A stretch of DNA of 6,423 bases from CAZJNX01 sp964547415 (lineage in GTDB: Bacteria; Pseudomonadota; Alphaproteobacteria; Rhizobiales; Amorphaceae). The stretch is taken from positions 1-6,423 of the forward strand of contig CAZJNX010000242.1 of assembly GCA_964547415.1 (NCBI GenBank), given 5' to 3'. The notes under the pieces are model-generated. The model had not been told where the DNA came from. It made no database searches and saw only the letters and a program-made list of their open reading frames with translations. Shown here in pieces: positions 1-5,485 of the stretch (position 1 is its first letter; every line of letters starts with the position of its first letter). The position numbers and the translations under genes were made by a program.

Positions 1-288
1 CATGTTGTCGTAGACCTTCATGTGCGGGTAGAGCGCGTAGTTCTGGAAGACCATAGCGATGTCGCGCTCCTTCGGCGGCACCAGGTTGACCACCCGGTCG
101 CCGATCAGGATCTCGCCGCCCGTGATCTCCTCGAGACCGGCGATCATCCTCAGGAGCGTGGATTTTCCGCAGCCCGACGGGCCCACGAGGACGACGAACT
201 CGCCGTCCGGGATCGCGATGTCGATCCCGTGGATGACCTCGGTCGAGCCGAAAGCCTTGCGGACGCCGCGAATTCCGACGGACGCCAT
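1..288 (-). CDS. ABC transporter ATP-binding protein, MalK/UgpC type (N-terminal 96 residues; runs off the left edge)
   Basis: Cytoplasmic ATPase subunit that would power an ABC importer, in this family usually for sugars, polyols or glycerol-3-phosphate. The visible 96 residues carry the Walker A motif GPSGCGKST (residues 36-44) and the Q-loop region MVFQNYALYPHM (Q82), with wording typical of the MalK/UgpC/SmoK group. The signature motif, Walker B and the C-terminal regulatory domain lie beyond the window. I chose the ATG at 288 because the purine-rich GGGAGGAA on the minus strand (295-302) is well spaced for it. An in-frame ATG two codons upstream (294) is too close to that site. The gene upstream points the other way, so this ATPase heads its own transcript; in many such operons it comes last. 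Substrate cannot be inferred without the permease and binding-protein genes. Confidence 0.93.
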   Translation of the reverse strand, partial: MASVGIRGVRKAFGSTEVIHGIDIAIPDGEFVVLVGPSGCGKSTLLRMIAGLEEITGGEILIGDRVVNLVPPKERDIAMVFQNYALYPHMKVYDNM

Positions 289-485
289 CAGCATTTCCTC
301 CCGCGACGGATCCGCGTCCGCCATAGATGGAGCGTCTCCCGGCCAGCGGTGCGCCCCTTGCAGTGCATAAAACGCGCTCGCCGCCTGAAGATCAAGGCGA
401 TTCGCGGCGGGGCGGGCTTGGCGACGCGCGAGGACGCGCGCTAGTGTCGGCCATCCTCCGGCCGGCAAGCGCGGCGGCACGCCCC

Positions 486-1514
486 ATGAAGATCGAGAGC
501 CTCGACCGCCTCCTGTCCCTGAGCGGGGTGACGGCGGCGCGCGCGGTCGCGCCGGGGCTCCTCGTGGCGCTGGTGGTTGCGGCAGCGGCGGAGTTCGTCG
601 CGAGCGCCTACGGCGGGCCGACCATGCTGATCGCGCTCCTCCTCGGCATGTCGCTCAACTTCCTGTCCCGCTCGGCGGACTGCGCGCCGGGGATCCGCTT
701 CACGGCGAAGACGCTCCTGCGGGCGGGCGTCGCCCTCCTCGGCCTCAGGATCGCGTTCGACGAGGTGGTGGCGCTGGGGCTCCTGACGGTGGAACTCGTG
801 GTGCTCGCCGTCCTCGTCACCATCCTCGCGGGGGTGGTGCTCGCGCGGCTCGCGGGCCGCGGCGCCGACTTCGGCACCCTCGTCGGCGGGGCGACGGCGA
901 TCTGCGGCGCGTCCGCGGCGCTCGCCCTGTCGTCCGTCCTGCCGCGGCGGCCGGACTCGGAGCGGCAGACGGTGTTCGCCGTCGTCGCGGTGACGACGCT
1001 GTCGACGGTCGCCATGGTGCTCTACCCGGCCTTCTTCCGGGCGCTCGGCTTCGACGACCAGGCGATCGGCATCCTCGTCGGCGCCACCATCCACGACGTG
1101 GCCCAGGTGGTGGGCGCGGGCTACGCGGTCTCCGAGACGGCGGGGGACACGGCCACCATCGTCAAGCTCTTCCGCGTGGCGCTCCTGTTTCCGGTGGTGC
1201 TGATCGTCTCGTTCGTGTTCGCCCGGGCGTCCCGGGAGGCGGCGGCGGGCGCCCGCACGCTTCCCGTGCCCCTGTTCGTGCTCGCCTTCGTGTTCTTCGT
1301 GGCCGCGAACTCGCTCGGGCTCGTGCCGGCCGTGGTGAGCGAGCCGGCCATCGCGGCCGGCCGCTGGTTCCTCGTCGCCGCGGTCGCCGCGATCGGCCTG
1401 TCCACCTCCTTCCAGGAGATCGCGAAGCTTGGCTTCGCGCCCGTCTTCGTCGCGGTCGGGGCGAGCCTCGTCCTCCTCGCCCTCGTGACGACGGGGCTCA
1501 CCCTGATCGGCTGA
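486..1514 (+). CDS. YeiH/UPF0324 family membrane protein (putative sulfate exporter family)
   Basis: Polytopic inner-membrane protein of 342 residues, the usual length for the family. Databases label the family 'putative sulfate exporter', but the substrate is poorly established. Family hallmarks are visible: GMSLNFL (54-60), KTLLRAGVALLGLRI (75-89), the GGATAICGASAALAL block (134-148), GATIHDVAQVVGAG (199-212) and IVKLFRVALLFPVVL (225-239). About nine to ten hydrophobic segments cover the length, beginning near residue 20. The ATG at 486 gives a normal N-terminus. The frame stays open upstream, and a GTG at 444, preceded by GAGGA at 431-435, would add 14 residues, so the start is not certain. 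The gene is divergent from the ABC ATPase and converges on the DUF1289 gene with 12 bases between stop codons. No LysR regulator, a frequent neighbour of this family, is present here. Confidence 0.92.
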   Translation: MKIESLDRLLSLSGVTAARAVAPGLLVALVVAAAAEFVASAYGGPTMLIALLLGMSLNFLSRSADCAPGIRFTAKTLLRAGVALLGLRIAFDEVVALGLLTVELVVLAVLVTILAGVVLARLAGRGADFGTLVGGATAICGASAALALSSVLPRRPDSERQTVFAVVAVTTLSTVAMVLYPAFFRALGFDDQAIGILVGATIHDVAQVVGAGYAVSETAGDTATIVKLFRVALLFPVVLIVSFVFARASREAAAGARTLPVPLFVLAFVFFVAANSLGLVPAVVSEPAIAAGRWFLVAAVAAIGLSTSFQEIAKLGFAPVFVAVGASLVLLALVTTGLTLIG

Positions 1515-1526
1515 TCCGTCGGCGGC

Positions 1527-2447
1527 TCACCGGACGGCCTCCGGCCGGTAGAGGAGCGCCACGGGGAGGAAGCCGGCAGGGCGGGCGATGCCCGGCGGCA
1601 GCAGCCGCGCGAGCGCCAGCGGGCCCGGCAGGAGGTGGGTGTGGGGCGCGACCGGTGGACGGCCGTTCGGCGGCGGGATCGGCGTGTCCACCTCGATCCG
1701 GCAGAGCGGCGTCTCCACGACCCGGACCGGGCTCGCCGCGACGAGCGCCGGTCCGGCCTCGGCGAGGACCCGCTCCGGCGGCGCACCCGCGAGATCGTCG
1801 AGGCGGGCGGCGAGCGCGCTGTCGCCCACGCGCACCATGAAACGGGTCTCGGGGCGGCCGAGGCCGAGATCGAACAGAATGCCGGCGCCCCGCCCCGCGG
1901 AAGCGGCGGCGATCGCCGCCGGGTCGGGGCCGATGCGGGCGAGACCGCGGGCGACGGGCAGGGCGAGGCCGTCCGAGGGGGCCGCGAGGAGGAGGGGCGC
2001 GTGACCGCCGTCCGCCGGTTCGGGGGTGGCGAAGACGGCAAGGTCCGCCGGGAGGCGGAGGCGGAGCGCGCCGCCGGCGACCCTCGCCGTGAGGGCGGGG
2101 CTCGGGCCACCGGTCTCGGCGATCGTCGCGGTCTCGCCCGGTGCGGCCATGAACTCGGCGAGGGCGCCGTGGCAGCCAGCGACCACCGCGCCGCCGCCCG
2201 AGAGGGCCTCCCGGACAAGGGCGGGCACGTCGGCGGGCGCGAGGGGCAGGCGGGCGGGCGTGCCGTCGAGGGCGGAAAGACGCGGGGCGAGCGAGGCGAG
2301 GACGCCGCGCCGCGTCGCCTCGTCGGCTGCGCGCCAGCCGGCGATCTCCTCGCCCGTCCGGCCGCAGCCCACGCACACGCGCGCGTCCGCGTCGAGGCGG
2401 CAGACCCCGATGCAGGGGCTCGCCACCGGCAGGGTCGTGGCCGTCAT
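1527..2447 (-). CDS. DUF1289-domain protein with a long uncharacterised C-terminal region (306 aa)
   Basis: The N-terminus (residues 10-40) has the DUF1289 pattern SPCIGVCRLD..VCVGCGRTGEEIAGW, with C12, C16, C25 and C28 as likely metal or Fe-S ligands. DUF1289 proteins are usually only about 60-100 residues. Here about 240 further residues follow, beginning near residue 62, and I cannot assign them a function. They include GGGAVVAGCHG, ILFDLGLGRPETRFMVRVGD, and near the end PHTHLLPGPLALARLLPPG, where the HTH residues could bind metal. No signal peptide or membrane segment is evident, so it is probably cytoplasmic. The ATG at 2447 overlaps the stop of the upstream 104-aa gene as ATGA, indicating translational coupling. 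It is the last gene of a unit that starts with a B12 riboswitch, so expression should fall when cobalamin is plentiful. Third-position GC is high, supporting real coding. The coding call is firm; the function is unknown. Confidence 0.85.
   Translation of the reverse strand: MTATTLPVASPCIGVCRLDADARVCVGCGRTGEEIAGWRAADEATRRGVLASLAPRLSALDGTPARLPLAPADVPALVREALSGGGAVVAGCHGALAEFMAAPGETATIAETGGPSPALTARVAGGALRLRLPADLAVFATPEPADGGHAPLLLAAPSDGLALPVARGLARIGPDPAAIAAASAGRGAGILFDLGLGRPETRFMVRVGDSALAARLDDLAGAPPERVLAEAGPALVAASPVRVVETPLCRIEVDTPIPPPNGRPPVAPHTHLLPGPLALARLLPPGIARPAGFLPVALLYRPEAVR
1535..1547 (+). terminator. Possible short hairpin just beyond the YeiH-family gene
   Basis: CGGCC, a 3-base loop and GGCCG form a small perfect hairpin 20 bases after the YeiH-family stop codon, inside the end of the convergent DUF1289 gene. 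There is no T-run. It could help separate two convergent transcripts, but a 5-bp stem is easily found by chance in DNA this GC-rich. Confidence 0.15.
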
Positions 2448-2758
2448 CGCGGGGACCGGGGCGGTGCGCGGTCCGGGGGCGGGGCGGCCCGCTCGTGGAG
2501 GGTGCGGACGACGCCGAGCCGCCAGGCGAGCTGGTCGAGGACCACGCGGGCGTCGCGCCGGTCCACGTGGGTGGCGAGCTCGCGGGCGAGGCGCGCGAGC
2601 TGGGCCTCGGTCGGCGAGGCGCCGATGAGAAGGCCGATGGTGCGGACGAGGTCGTCCGTCGCCGAGCCGTCGAAGTCGCAGCCGCCGGCGAAGAAACCGC
2701 GGCCGGCCCCCTCGGGGGCGGCGGCGGGGTCCGGCGGCACGGCGCGCGGCGCGCTCAC
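2444..2758 (-). CDS. Orphan 104-aa protein, second cistron of the B12-riboswitch unit
   Basis: I do not recognise this protein. It has a Pro/Ala-rich N-terminus, then a block beginning GRGFFAGGCDFDG, then a predicted helical stretch (TDDLVRTIGLLIGASPTEAQ and the Leu/Ala/Arg-rich residues after it), and ends in a Pro/Arg-rich tail. No membrane segment or signal peptide is seen. Codon third positions are almost all G or C, which supports real coding. The start is a GTG at 2758, preceded by GGGAGG (2765-2770) at a 6-base spacing. This GTG overlaps the TGA of the short leader ORF (GTGA), and the gene's own stop overlaps the DUF1289 start (ATGA). An alternative in-frame GTG at 2854 would make 136 residues, but its start would lie upstream of the leader's strong ribosome-binding site. 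The function may relate to whatever cobalamin shortage demands. Confidence 0.7.
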   Translation of the reverse strand: MSAPRAVPPDPAAAPEGAGRGFFAGGCDFDGSATDDLVRTIGLLIGASPTEAQLARLARELATHVDRRDARVVLDQLAWRLGVVRTLHERAAPPPDRAPPRSPR

Positions 2759-2832
2759 GTCCGGCCTCCCGGGCGGGCATCGCGGGCGGGGCACCTTGCG
2801 CCCGCCGGCCGGAACCTGCGTGTCGAGATCAT
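2755..2832 (-). CDS. Short leader ORF (25 aa) between the B12 riboswitch and the orphan gene
   Basis: An Arg/Pro/Gly-rich ORF starting MISTRRFRPAG. It has the strongest ribosome-binding site in the window: GGAGGAGGT at 2838-2846 on the minus strand, 5 bases from the ATG. It lies directly after the cobalamin aptamer. Its TGA overlaps the GTG start of the 104-aa gene. The sequence resembles no protein I know. It could be a translated leader that couples riboswitch control to the genes behind it. It could also be the true N-terminus of the orphan protein if there is a one-base error or programmed frameshift. The excellent ribosome-binding site argues that ribosomes do load here; whether the peptide itself matters is unknown. 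Confidence 0.45.
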   Translation of the reverse strand: MISTRRFRPAGARCPARDARPGGRT

Positions 2833-2837
2833 GGTCC

Positions 2838-2846
2838 ACCTCCTCC
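2838..2846 (-). promoter_or_regulatory. Strong ribosome-binding site after the riboswitch
   Basis: GGAGGAGGT followed by a 5-base spacer and an ATG. It is the first translation-initiation site downstream of the aptamer and therefore the natural target if the riboswitch acts by hiding the Shine-Dalgarno sequence. No classical hairpin-plus-T-run terminator lies between aptamer and this site, which favours translational over transcriptional control. Confidence 0.7.
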
Positions 2847-2883
2847 CGGCACACCCCGGCTGGCCTGGTGTCGATCGGACGTC

Positions 2884-3062
2884 GGCAGGTCTCCTGGCTC
2901 GCGGGTCGTCGCGATCGTCCGGCCTTCCCGGTTTCCCAGTGGCGTCTTTGGACGGCGCCCGCCGCTCACAGTTGCGGGGGCAGCTCCGGCCTCGCACCGC
3001 CCGTCCAACGGACGGCGCTTTCCGGATTCCCTTTTCGTCCCTTGCGGGAACCGACAGGGGAA
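2884..3062 (-). ncRNA. Cobalamin (B12) riboswitch aptamer
   Basis: A cis-acting RNA that binds adenosylcobalamin or a related cobamide and normally lowers expression of the downstream genes. Read on the minus strand, the conserved blocks occur in the correct order. They are GGTTCCCGC near 3045-3052, AAAAGGGAATCCGG (3022-3035), the B12 box CTGCCCCCGCAACTGTGAGC (2964-2983), GCCACTGGG (2935-2943), CCGGGAAGG (2922-2930), and the closing GAGCCAGGAGACCTGCC (2884-2900). This is the canonical cobalamin riboswitch layout. The outer boundary on the 5' side is approximate. It ends about 50 bases before the leader ATG at 2832. It sits head-to-head with prpB but is transcribed away from it, so it controls the leader, orphan and DUF1289 cistrons and not prpB. 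Confidence 0.96.
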
Positions 3063-3090
3063 GATTGCACCGCCGGAGCCATCTTCGCAA
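3062..3090 (-). promoter_or_regulatory. Weak candidate promoter for the riboswitch unit
   Basis: TTGCGA (3085-3090) and CAATCT (3062-3067) are separated by 17 bases on the minus strand, just before the aptamer. The -35 matches 4 of 6 consensus positions but the -10 only about 2 of 6. Initiation here would place the start at the very edge of the aptamer. Treat it as a guess; the true promoter may lie further upstream, between 3090 and 3250. Confidence 0.2.
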
Positions 3091-3254
3091 GCCGGCGGGA
3101 GGAGGGACGCGCCCCGTGGCCCTTCGGGACCCTGGCGCCCTGGTGCGGGCGCAACGGCTTTCCTCGGCCTCGACCGCAGCGCGGGGCCGGTCTATGGACG
3201 CGGCGTCGCGGCCGGCCGGGGCGATCGGTGCGGCCGCGTTCGGGAGGACGATCC

Positions 3255-4199
3255 ATGCCTTATCTCCTCGCCGCGGACCTGCCGGACGCGCCGGCCGGGG
3301 ACCGGTTCCGCGCCGCTCTCGACAGGCCGGGGATCCTGCGCCTTCCGGGCGCCCACAACGGCATGGCGGCGCTGCAGGCCCGGCGGGCGGGCTTCGACGC
3401 GCTCTACCTGTCCGGGGCGGCGATGACGGCCTCGATGGGGCTGCCCGACCTCGGCATCCTGACGGTGGACGAGGCGGCCTTCTTCATCCGGCAGATCGTG
3501 CGGGCGGCGGGGCTGCCCCTCCTCGTGGACGGGGACACCGGCTACGGCGAGGCGCTCAACGTGATGCACATGGTGCGCACCTTCGAGGACGCGGGGGCGG
3601 CGGCGGTGCACCTGGAAGACCAGCTCCTGCCCAAGAAGTGCGGCCACCTCAACGACAAGCGCCTCGCGGACGCGGCCGACATGGCCGCCAAGGTAGCCGC
3701 GGCGGTCCGGGCGCGGCGGCACCTCGTCGTGATCGCCCGCACCGACGCGGCGGCGAGCGAGGGCATCGAGGGGGCTCTCGCCCGCGCGAGGCTCTACGTG
3801 GAGGCGGGGGCCGACGGGATCTTCCCCGAGGCGATGGACAGCGTGGAGGCGATGAAGGCGTTTCGCGAGCGCCTGCCGGGGGTCAGGCTGCTCGCCAACA
3901 TGACCGAGTTCGGCCGCACGCCGGCTCTCACCGCCGCGGCGTTGGAGGCGCTCGGTTACGACATGGTCATCTGGCCGGTGTCCTCGCTCCGCGTCGCCAA
4001 CAAGGCGCAGGAACGGCTCTACGCCACCCTCGCGCGGGACGGCGCCACCACCGCCATGCTCCCCGAGATGCAAACGCGGGCGGAACTCTACGAGACGATC
4101 GGGCTCGAGGCCTACGAGGCGCTCGACCGGTCGATCGTGCGGTCGGTCCTGCCGTCGGCGGGGGACGCCGGGGCACCGTCCTCGCCGCGCCGCGGGTAA
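3255..4199 (+). CDS. prpB: Methylisocitrate lyase (2-methylisocitrate lyase)
   Basis: Splits 2-methylisocitrate into pyruvate and succinate, the last step of the methylcitrate cycle for propionyl-CoA; cytoplasmic, Mg-dependent. The 314 residues are close to the usual PrpB length and far shorter than typical isocitrate lyase. Motifs of the ICL/PEP-mutase superfamily are in order: YLSGAAMT (51-58), DGDTGYG (92-98, metal binding), HLEDQ (119-123), the catalytic KKCGH (127-131, C129), ARTDA (161-165) and NMTEFG (215-220). KKCGH is within the superfamily pattern, though PrpB enzymes commonly read KRCGH. GGAGG at 3243-3247 sits 7 bases before the ATG and fixes the start, although the frame is open far upstream. 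No prpC or prpD is in the window. It is divergent from the B12-riboswitch unit and converges on the copper chaperone gene. A related oxaloacetate or dimethylmalate lyase is the main alternative. Confidence 0.9.
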   Translation: MPYLLAADLPDAPAGDRFRAALDRPGILRLPGAHNGMAALQARRAGFDALYLSGAAMTASMGLPDLGILTVDEAAFFIRQIVRAAGLPLLVDGDTGYGEALNVMHMVRTFEDAGAAAVHLEDQLLPKKCGHLNDKRLADAADMAAKVAAAVRARRHLVVIARTDAAASEGIEGALARARLYVEAGADGIFPEAMDSVEAMKAFRERLPGVRLLANMTEFGRTPALTAAALEALGYDMVIWPVSSLRVANKAQERLYATLARDGATTAMLPEMQTRAELYETIGLEAYEALDRSIVRSVLPSAGDAGAPSSPRRG

Positions 4200-4226
4200 G
4201 GGGCGGCGGCGGACGGCCGCCGCCCC
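4200..4226. terminator. Bidirectional hairpin between convergent prpB and copper chaperone genes
   Basis: GGGGCGGCGGC (4200-4210), a 5-base loop, and GCCGCCGCCCC (4216-4226) form a perfect 11-bp all-GC stem. It begins right after the prpB stop and lies 6 bases beyond the copper chaperone stop. There is no T-run on either side, so it is not a textbook Rho-independent terminator. Its strength and placement between convergent genes still suggest it ends or protects both transcripts. Confidence 0.6.
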
Positions 4227-4232
4227 GATCGC

Positions 4233-4848
4233 TCACTCGCCGTGGCCGCCGTGGCCGCCGTGGCCGCCGTGGCCGCCGTGGCCGCCGTGGCCGCCGTGGC
4301 CNNNNNNNNNNNNNNNNNNNNNNNNNNNNNNNNNNNNNNNNNNNNNNNNNNNNNNNNNNNNNNNNNNNNNNNNNNNNNNNNNNNNNNNNNNNNNNNNNNN
4401 NGCGGGCGCCCATGCCCATGACGTCGAGGTCGACGGCGATTTCCCCGGCGTTCTCGAAGCGGAGGGTGGCGGGGCGGGTCTCGCCCTCCCTCAGGGGCTC
4501 CTTCAGCTCCATGAACATGACGTGGAGGCCGCCGGGCTCCAGCGTGACCGTTTCGCCGGGCGGGATCTCGAGGCCGCCCGGGATCTCGCGCATGCGCATC
4601 ACGTCGTTCTCCATGGTCATCTCGTGGATCTCGACGCGGCCGGCGAAGGGGGCGGAGCCGCCGACGAGGCGGTCGGCCGCCTCGCCTGTGTTGGTGATGG
4701 TCATGTAGCCGCCCGCGACGGGCGCGCCAGGGGCGGTCGCCCGTGCCCAGGGCCGGTCGATCTCGAGGGCGCTGGCGTCGGCGTTCTCGGCGAGGGCGGC
4801 CGTCGCGGCGAGGGCGAAGGCGGCCGCGAACGTGATCGTGCGGATCAT
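4233..4848 (-). CDS. pcuC: Copper chaperone PCu(A)C with His/Gly-rich C-terminal tail (interrupted by assembly gap)
   Basis: Periplasmic Cu chaperone of the PCu(A)C family, which supplies copper to the CuA centre of cytochrome oxidase. The first ~20 residues (MIRTITFAAAFALAATAALA) form a signal peptide. The mature domain has DRPWARAT (31-38), GGYMTITN (46-53), VEIHEMTMENDVMRM (72-86) and PGGLHVMFMEL (105-115); H75, M86, H109 and M111 are the likely copper ligands. After residue 149 comes the 100-N gap, then a tail of repeating Gly-Gly-His ending in Glu and a TGA at 4233-4235. Codon phases on the two sides agree only if the true missing length is a multiple of three, so 100 N is a placeholder and not a frameshift. 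The ATG at 4848 has GAGGA eight bases upstream; an in-frame ATG at 4869 would add seven residues. The DUF2946-like gene lies 178-199 bases upstream on the same strand. Confidence 0.92.
4239..4301 (-). repeat. 9-bp tandem repeat encoding Gly-Gly-His
   Basis: Seven perfect copies of GCCGTGGCC (plus strand) run straight into the N gap. In the gene's frame each unit encodes Gly-His-Gly, giving a GGH-repeat tail that could bind copper. The true copy number is unknown because the assembly breaks inside or at the end of the array. Short perfect GC-rich units of this kind often vary in number by slippage. Confidence 0.9.
4302..4401. other. Assembly gap of 100 N
   Basis: Exactly 100 unknown bases, a conventional placeholder length. 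It falls within the copper chaperone gene, directly after the 9-bp repeat array, and is flanked on both sides by codon boundaries. The repeat probably caused the break. The real missing length should be divisible by three if the gene is intact. Confidence 0.98.
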
Positions 4849-4950
4849 GGGGGATGTCCTCGTGTGCATCGTTGCTTCTTCCGGGGTGTCGGCCACCCGC
4901 TGCCGCATGCCGTCGCCCCCGGGCGGGGCCGGCAGCGGTTCGGGCGGCGC

Positions 4951-4965
4951 GTCCGACGGTCGGAC
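4951..4965. repeat. Inverted repeat between the two copper-related genes
   Basis: GTCCGA, a 3-base spacer and TCGGAC form a perfect 6-bp inverted repeat in the 178-base space upstream of the copper chaperone start. It could be an operator half-site pair or an RNA hairpin that trims or attenuates the transcript. No known regulator site is recognised, and chance occurrence is possible. Confidence 0.25.
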
Positions 4966-5046
4966 GGCGGCCGTGTCGCCGCGCGCCTGCCGGTCGGCGT
5001 GGCCGCCTGGTTCGGGCACACGCGCCGACGCGGGCCGGACGGATCG

Positions 5047-5448
5047 TCAGCCGAGGCGGGTCGCCGGCGGTGCGCGGGCGCGGTTCGCCCCGCACCGGGC
5101 CGCAACGGCCGGGCGAGGGGCGGACGGCGCCGCCCGTGCTTGCGCGCGCTCCTCGATTGCGTCGCCTGCCGGGCCTGCCGGGGGAAGGGCATGGGCGGAC
5201 GACACGAGGCACGCATCGCAGACCGGACGCTGGCTCGCCGGCTCGCCGCCGTCCCGGTCCGTCAGGCAGAGCACCGGGAGAGAGCCGTCGGGCAGGCGGT
5301 ACCCGTCGAGGGACGGCTGGGAGGATGCCGCTGCGGCCGAGCGTCCGGGATCGGCGATGGCGTGCGCGATCCCGACGAGAACCGAGGCGAGCGCGTAGAG
5401 CGCGATCGCGACGGTCGTCAGGCTCTTCGGGATGCGCATGGCGGCCAT
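5047..5448 (-). CDS. Small secreted or membrane-anchored cysteine protein, DUF2946-like
   Basis: A 133-residue protein with an N-terminal hydrophobic segment (about residues 9-30, LTTVAIALYALASVLVGIAH) that is a signal peptide or single anchor. It is followed by LPVLCLTDRDGG (C61) and PVCDACLVSSAHALP (C77, C80, H86). A Cys-...-CxxC(L) arrangement near LP in a short exported protein resembles the DUF2946 group, whose members often sit beside copper genes. The Ala/Arg/Pro-rich last 40 residues have no visible motif. The function is unestablished; copper binding or delivery alongside the downstream PCu(A)C chaperone is an inference from the cysteines and the neighbour. The start could be the ATG at 5448 (GAGGA three bases upstream) or the one at 5439, three codons later. 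A perfect TTGACA lies at 5480-5485. Confidence 0.7.
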   Translation of the reverse strand: MAAMRIPKSLTTVAIALYALASVLVGIAHAIADPGRSAAAASSQPSLDGYRLPDGSLPVLCLTDRDGGEPASQRPVCDACLVSSAHALPPAGPAGDAIEERAQARAAPSAPRPAVAARCGANRARAPPATRLG

Positions 5449-5479
5449 GGGTCCTCGCCATGTCGCGACGCTTCGGCGG

Positions 5480-5485
5480 TGTCAA
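5480..5485 (-). promoter_or_regulatory. Possible -35 element for the DUF2946-like/copper chaperone unit
   Basis: A perfect TTGACA on the minus strand. Hexamers 16-18 bases downstream (around CATGGC at 5457-5462) do not resemble a -10 box. A start from here would leave almost no untranslated leader before the ATG at 5448. Suggestive only. Confidence 0.2.

Noticed and set aside
358..370. TTGCAGTGCATAA as an operator between the ABC ATPase and YeiH-family genes.
   Set aside because: The palindrome is short and imperfect and matches no regulator site I can name. No regulator gene is adjacent.
327..485. Upstream extension of the YeiH-family protein to 327.
   Set aside because: The added residues are Arg/Pro/Gly-rich, lack hydrophobic or family features, and exceed the usual family length. 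The ATG at 486 or GTG at 444 is more reasonable.
3097..3118. GGGAGGAGG followed by a GTG at 3116 on the plus strand, as a gene start before prpB.
   Set aside because: The frame from 3116 continues out of phase through the whole of prpB with no coding signal. The purine run may instead matter as the complement of the minus-strand ribosome-binding site.
1635..3254. Long plus-strand open frame continuous with prpB, which would make an 854-residue protein.
   Set aside because: The upstream part is Arg/Gly-rich antisense translation of the DUF1289 gene and the riboswitch. A well-spaced GGAGG before 3255 and family length fix the prpB start there.
4239..4301. CRISPR-like repeat array.
   Set aside because: The units are contiguous 9-mers without spacers and encode Gly-His-Gly in the frame of the copper chaperone.
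2495..4708. Plus-strand 737-codon open frame across prpB and the gap.
   Set aside because: It is out of frame with prpB, rich in Arg/Gly, contains no motifs, and reads through the N run. It is typical of shadow frames in GC-rich DNA.
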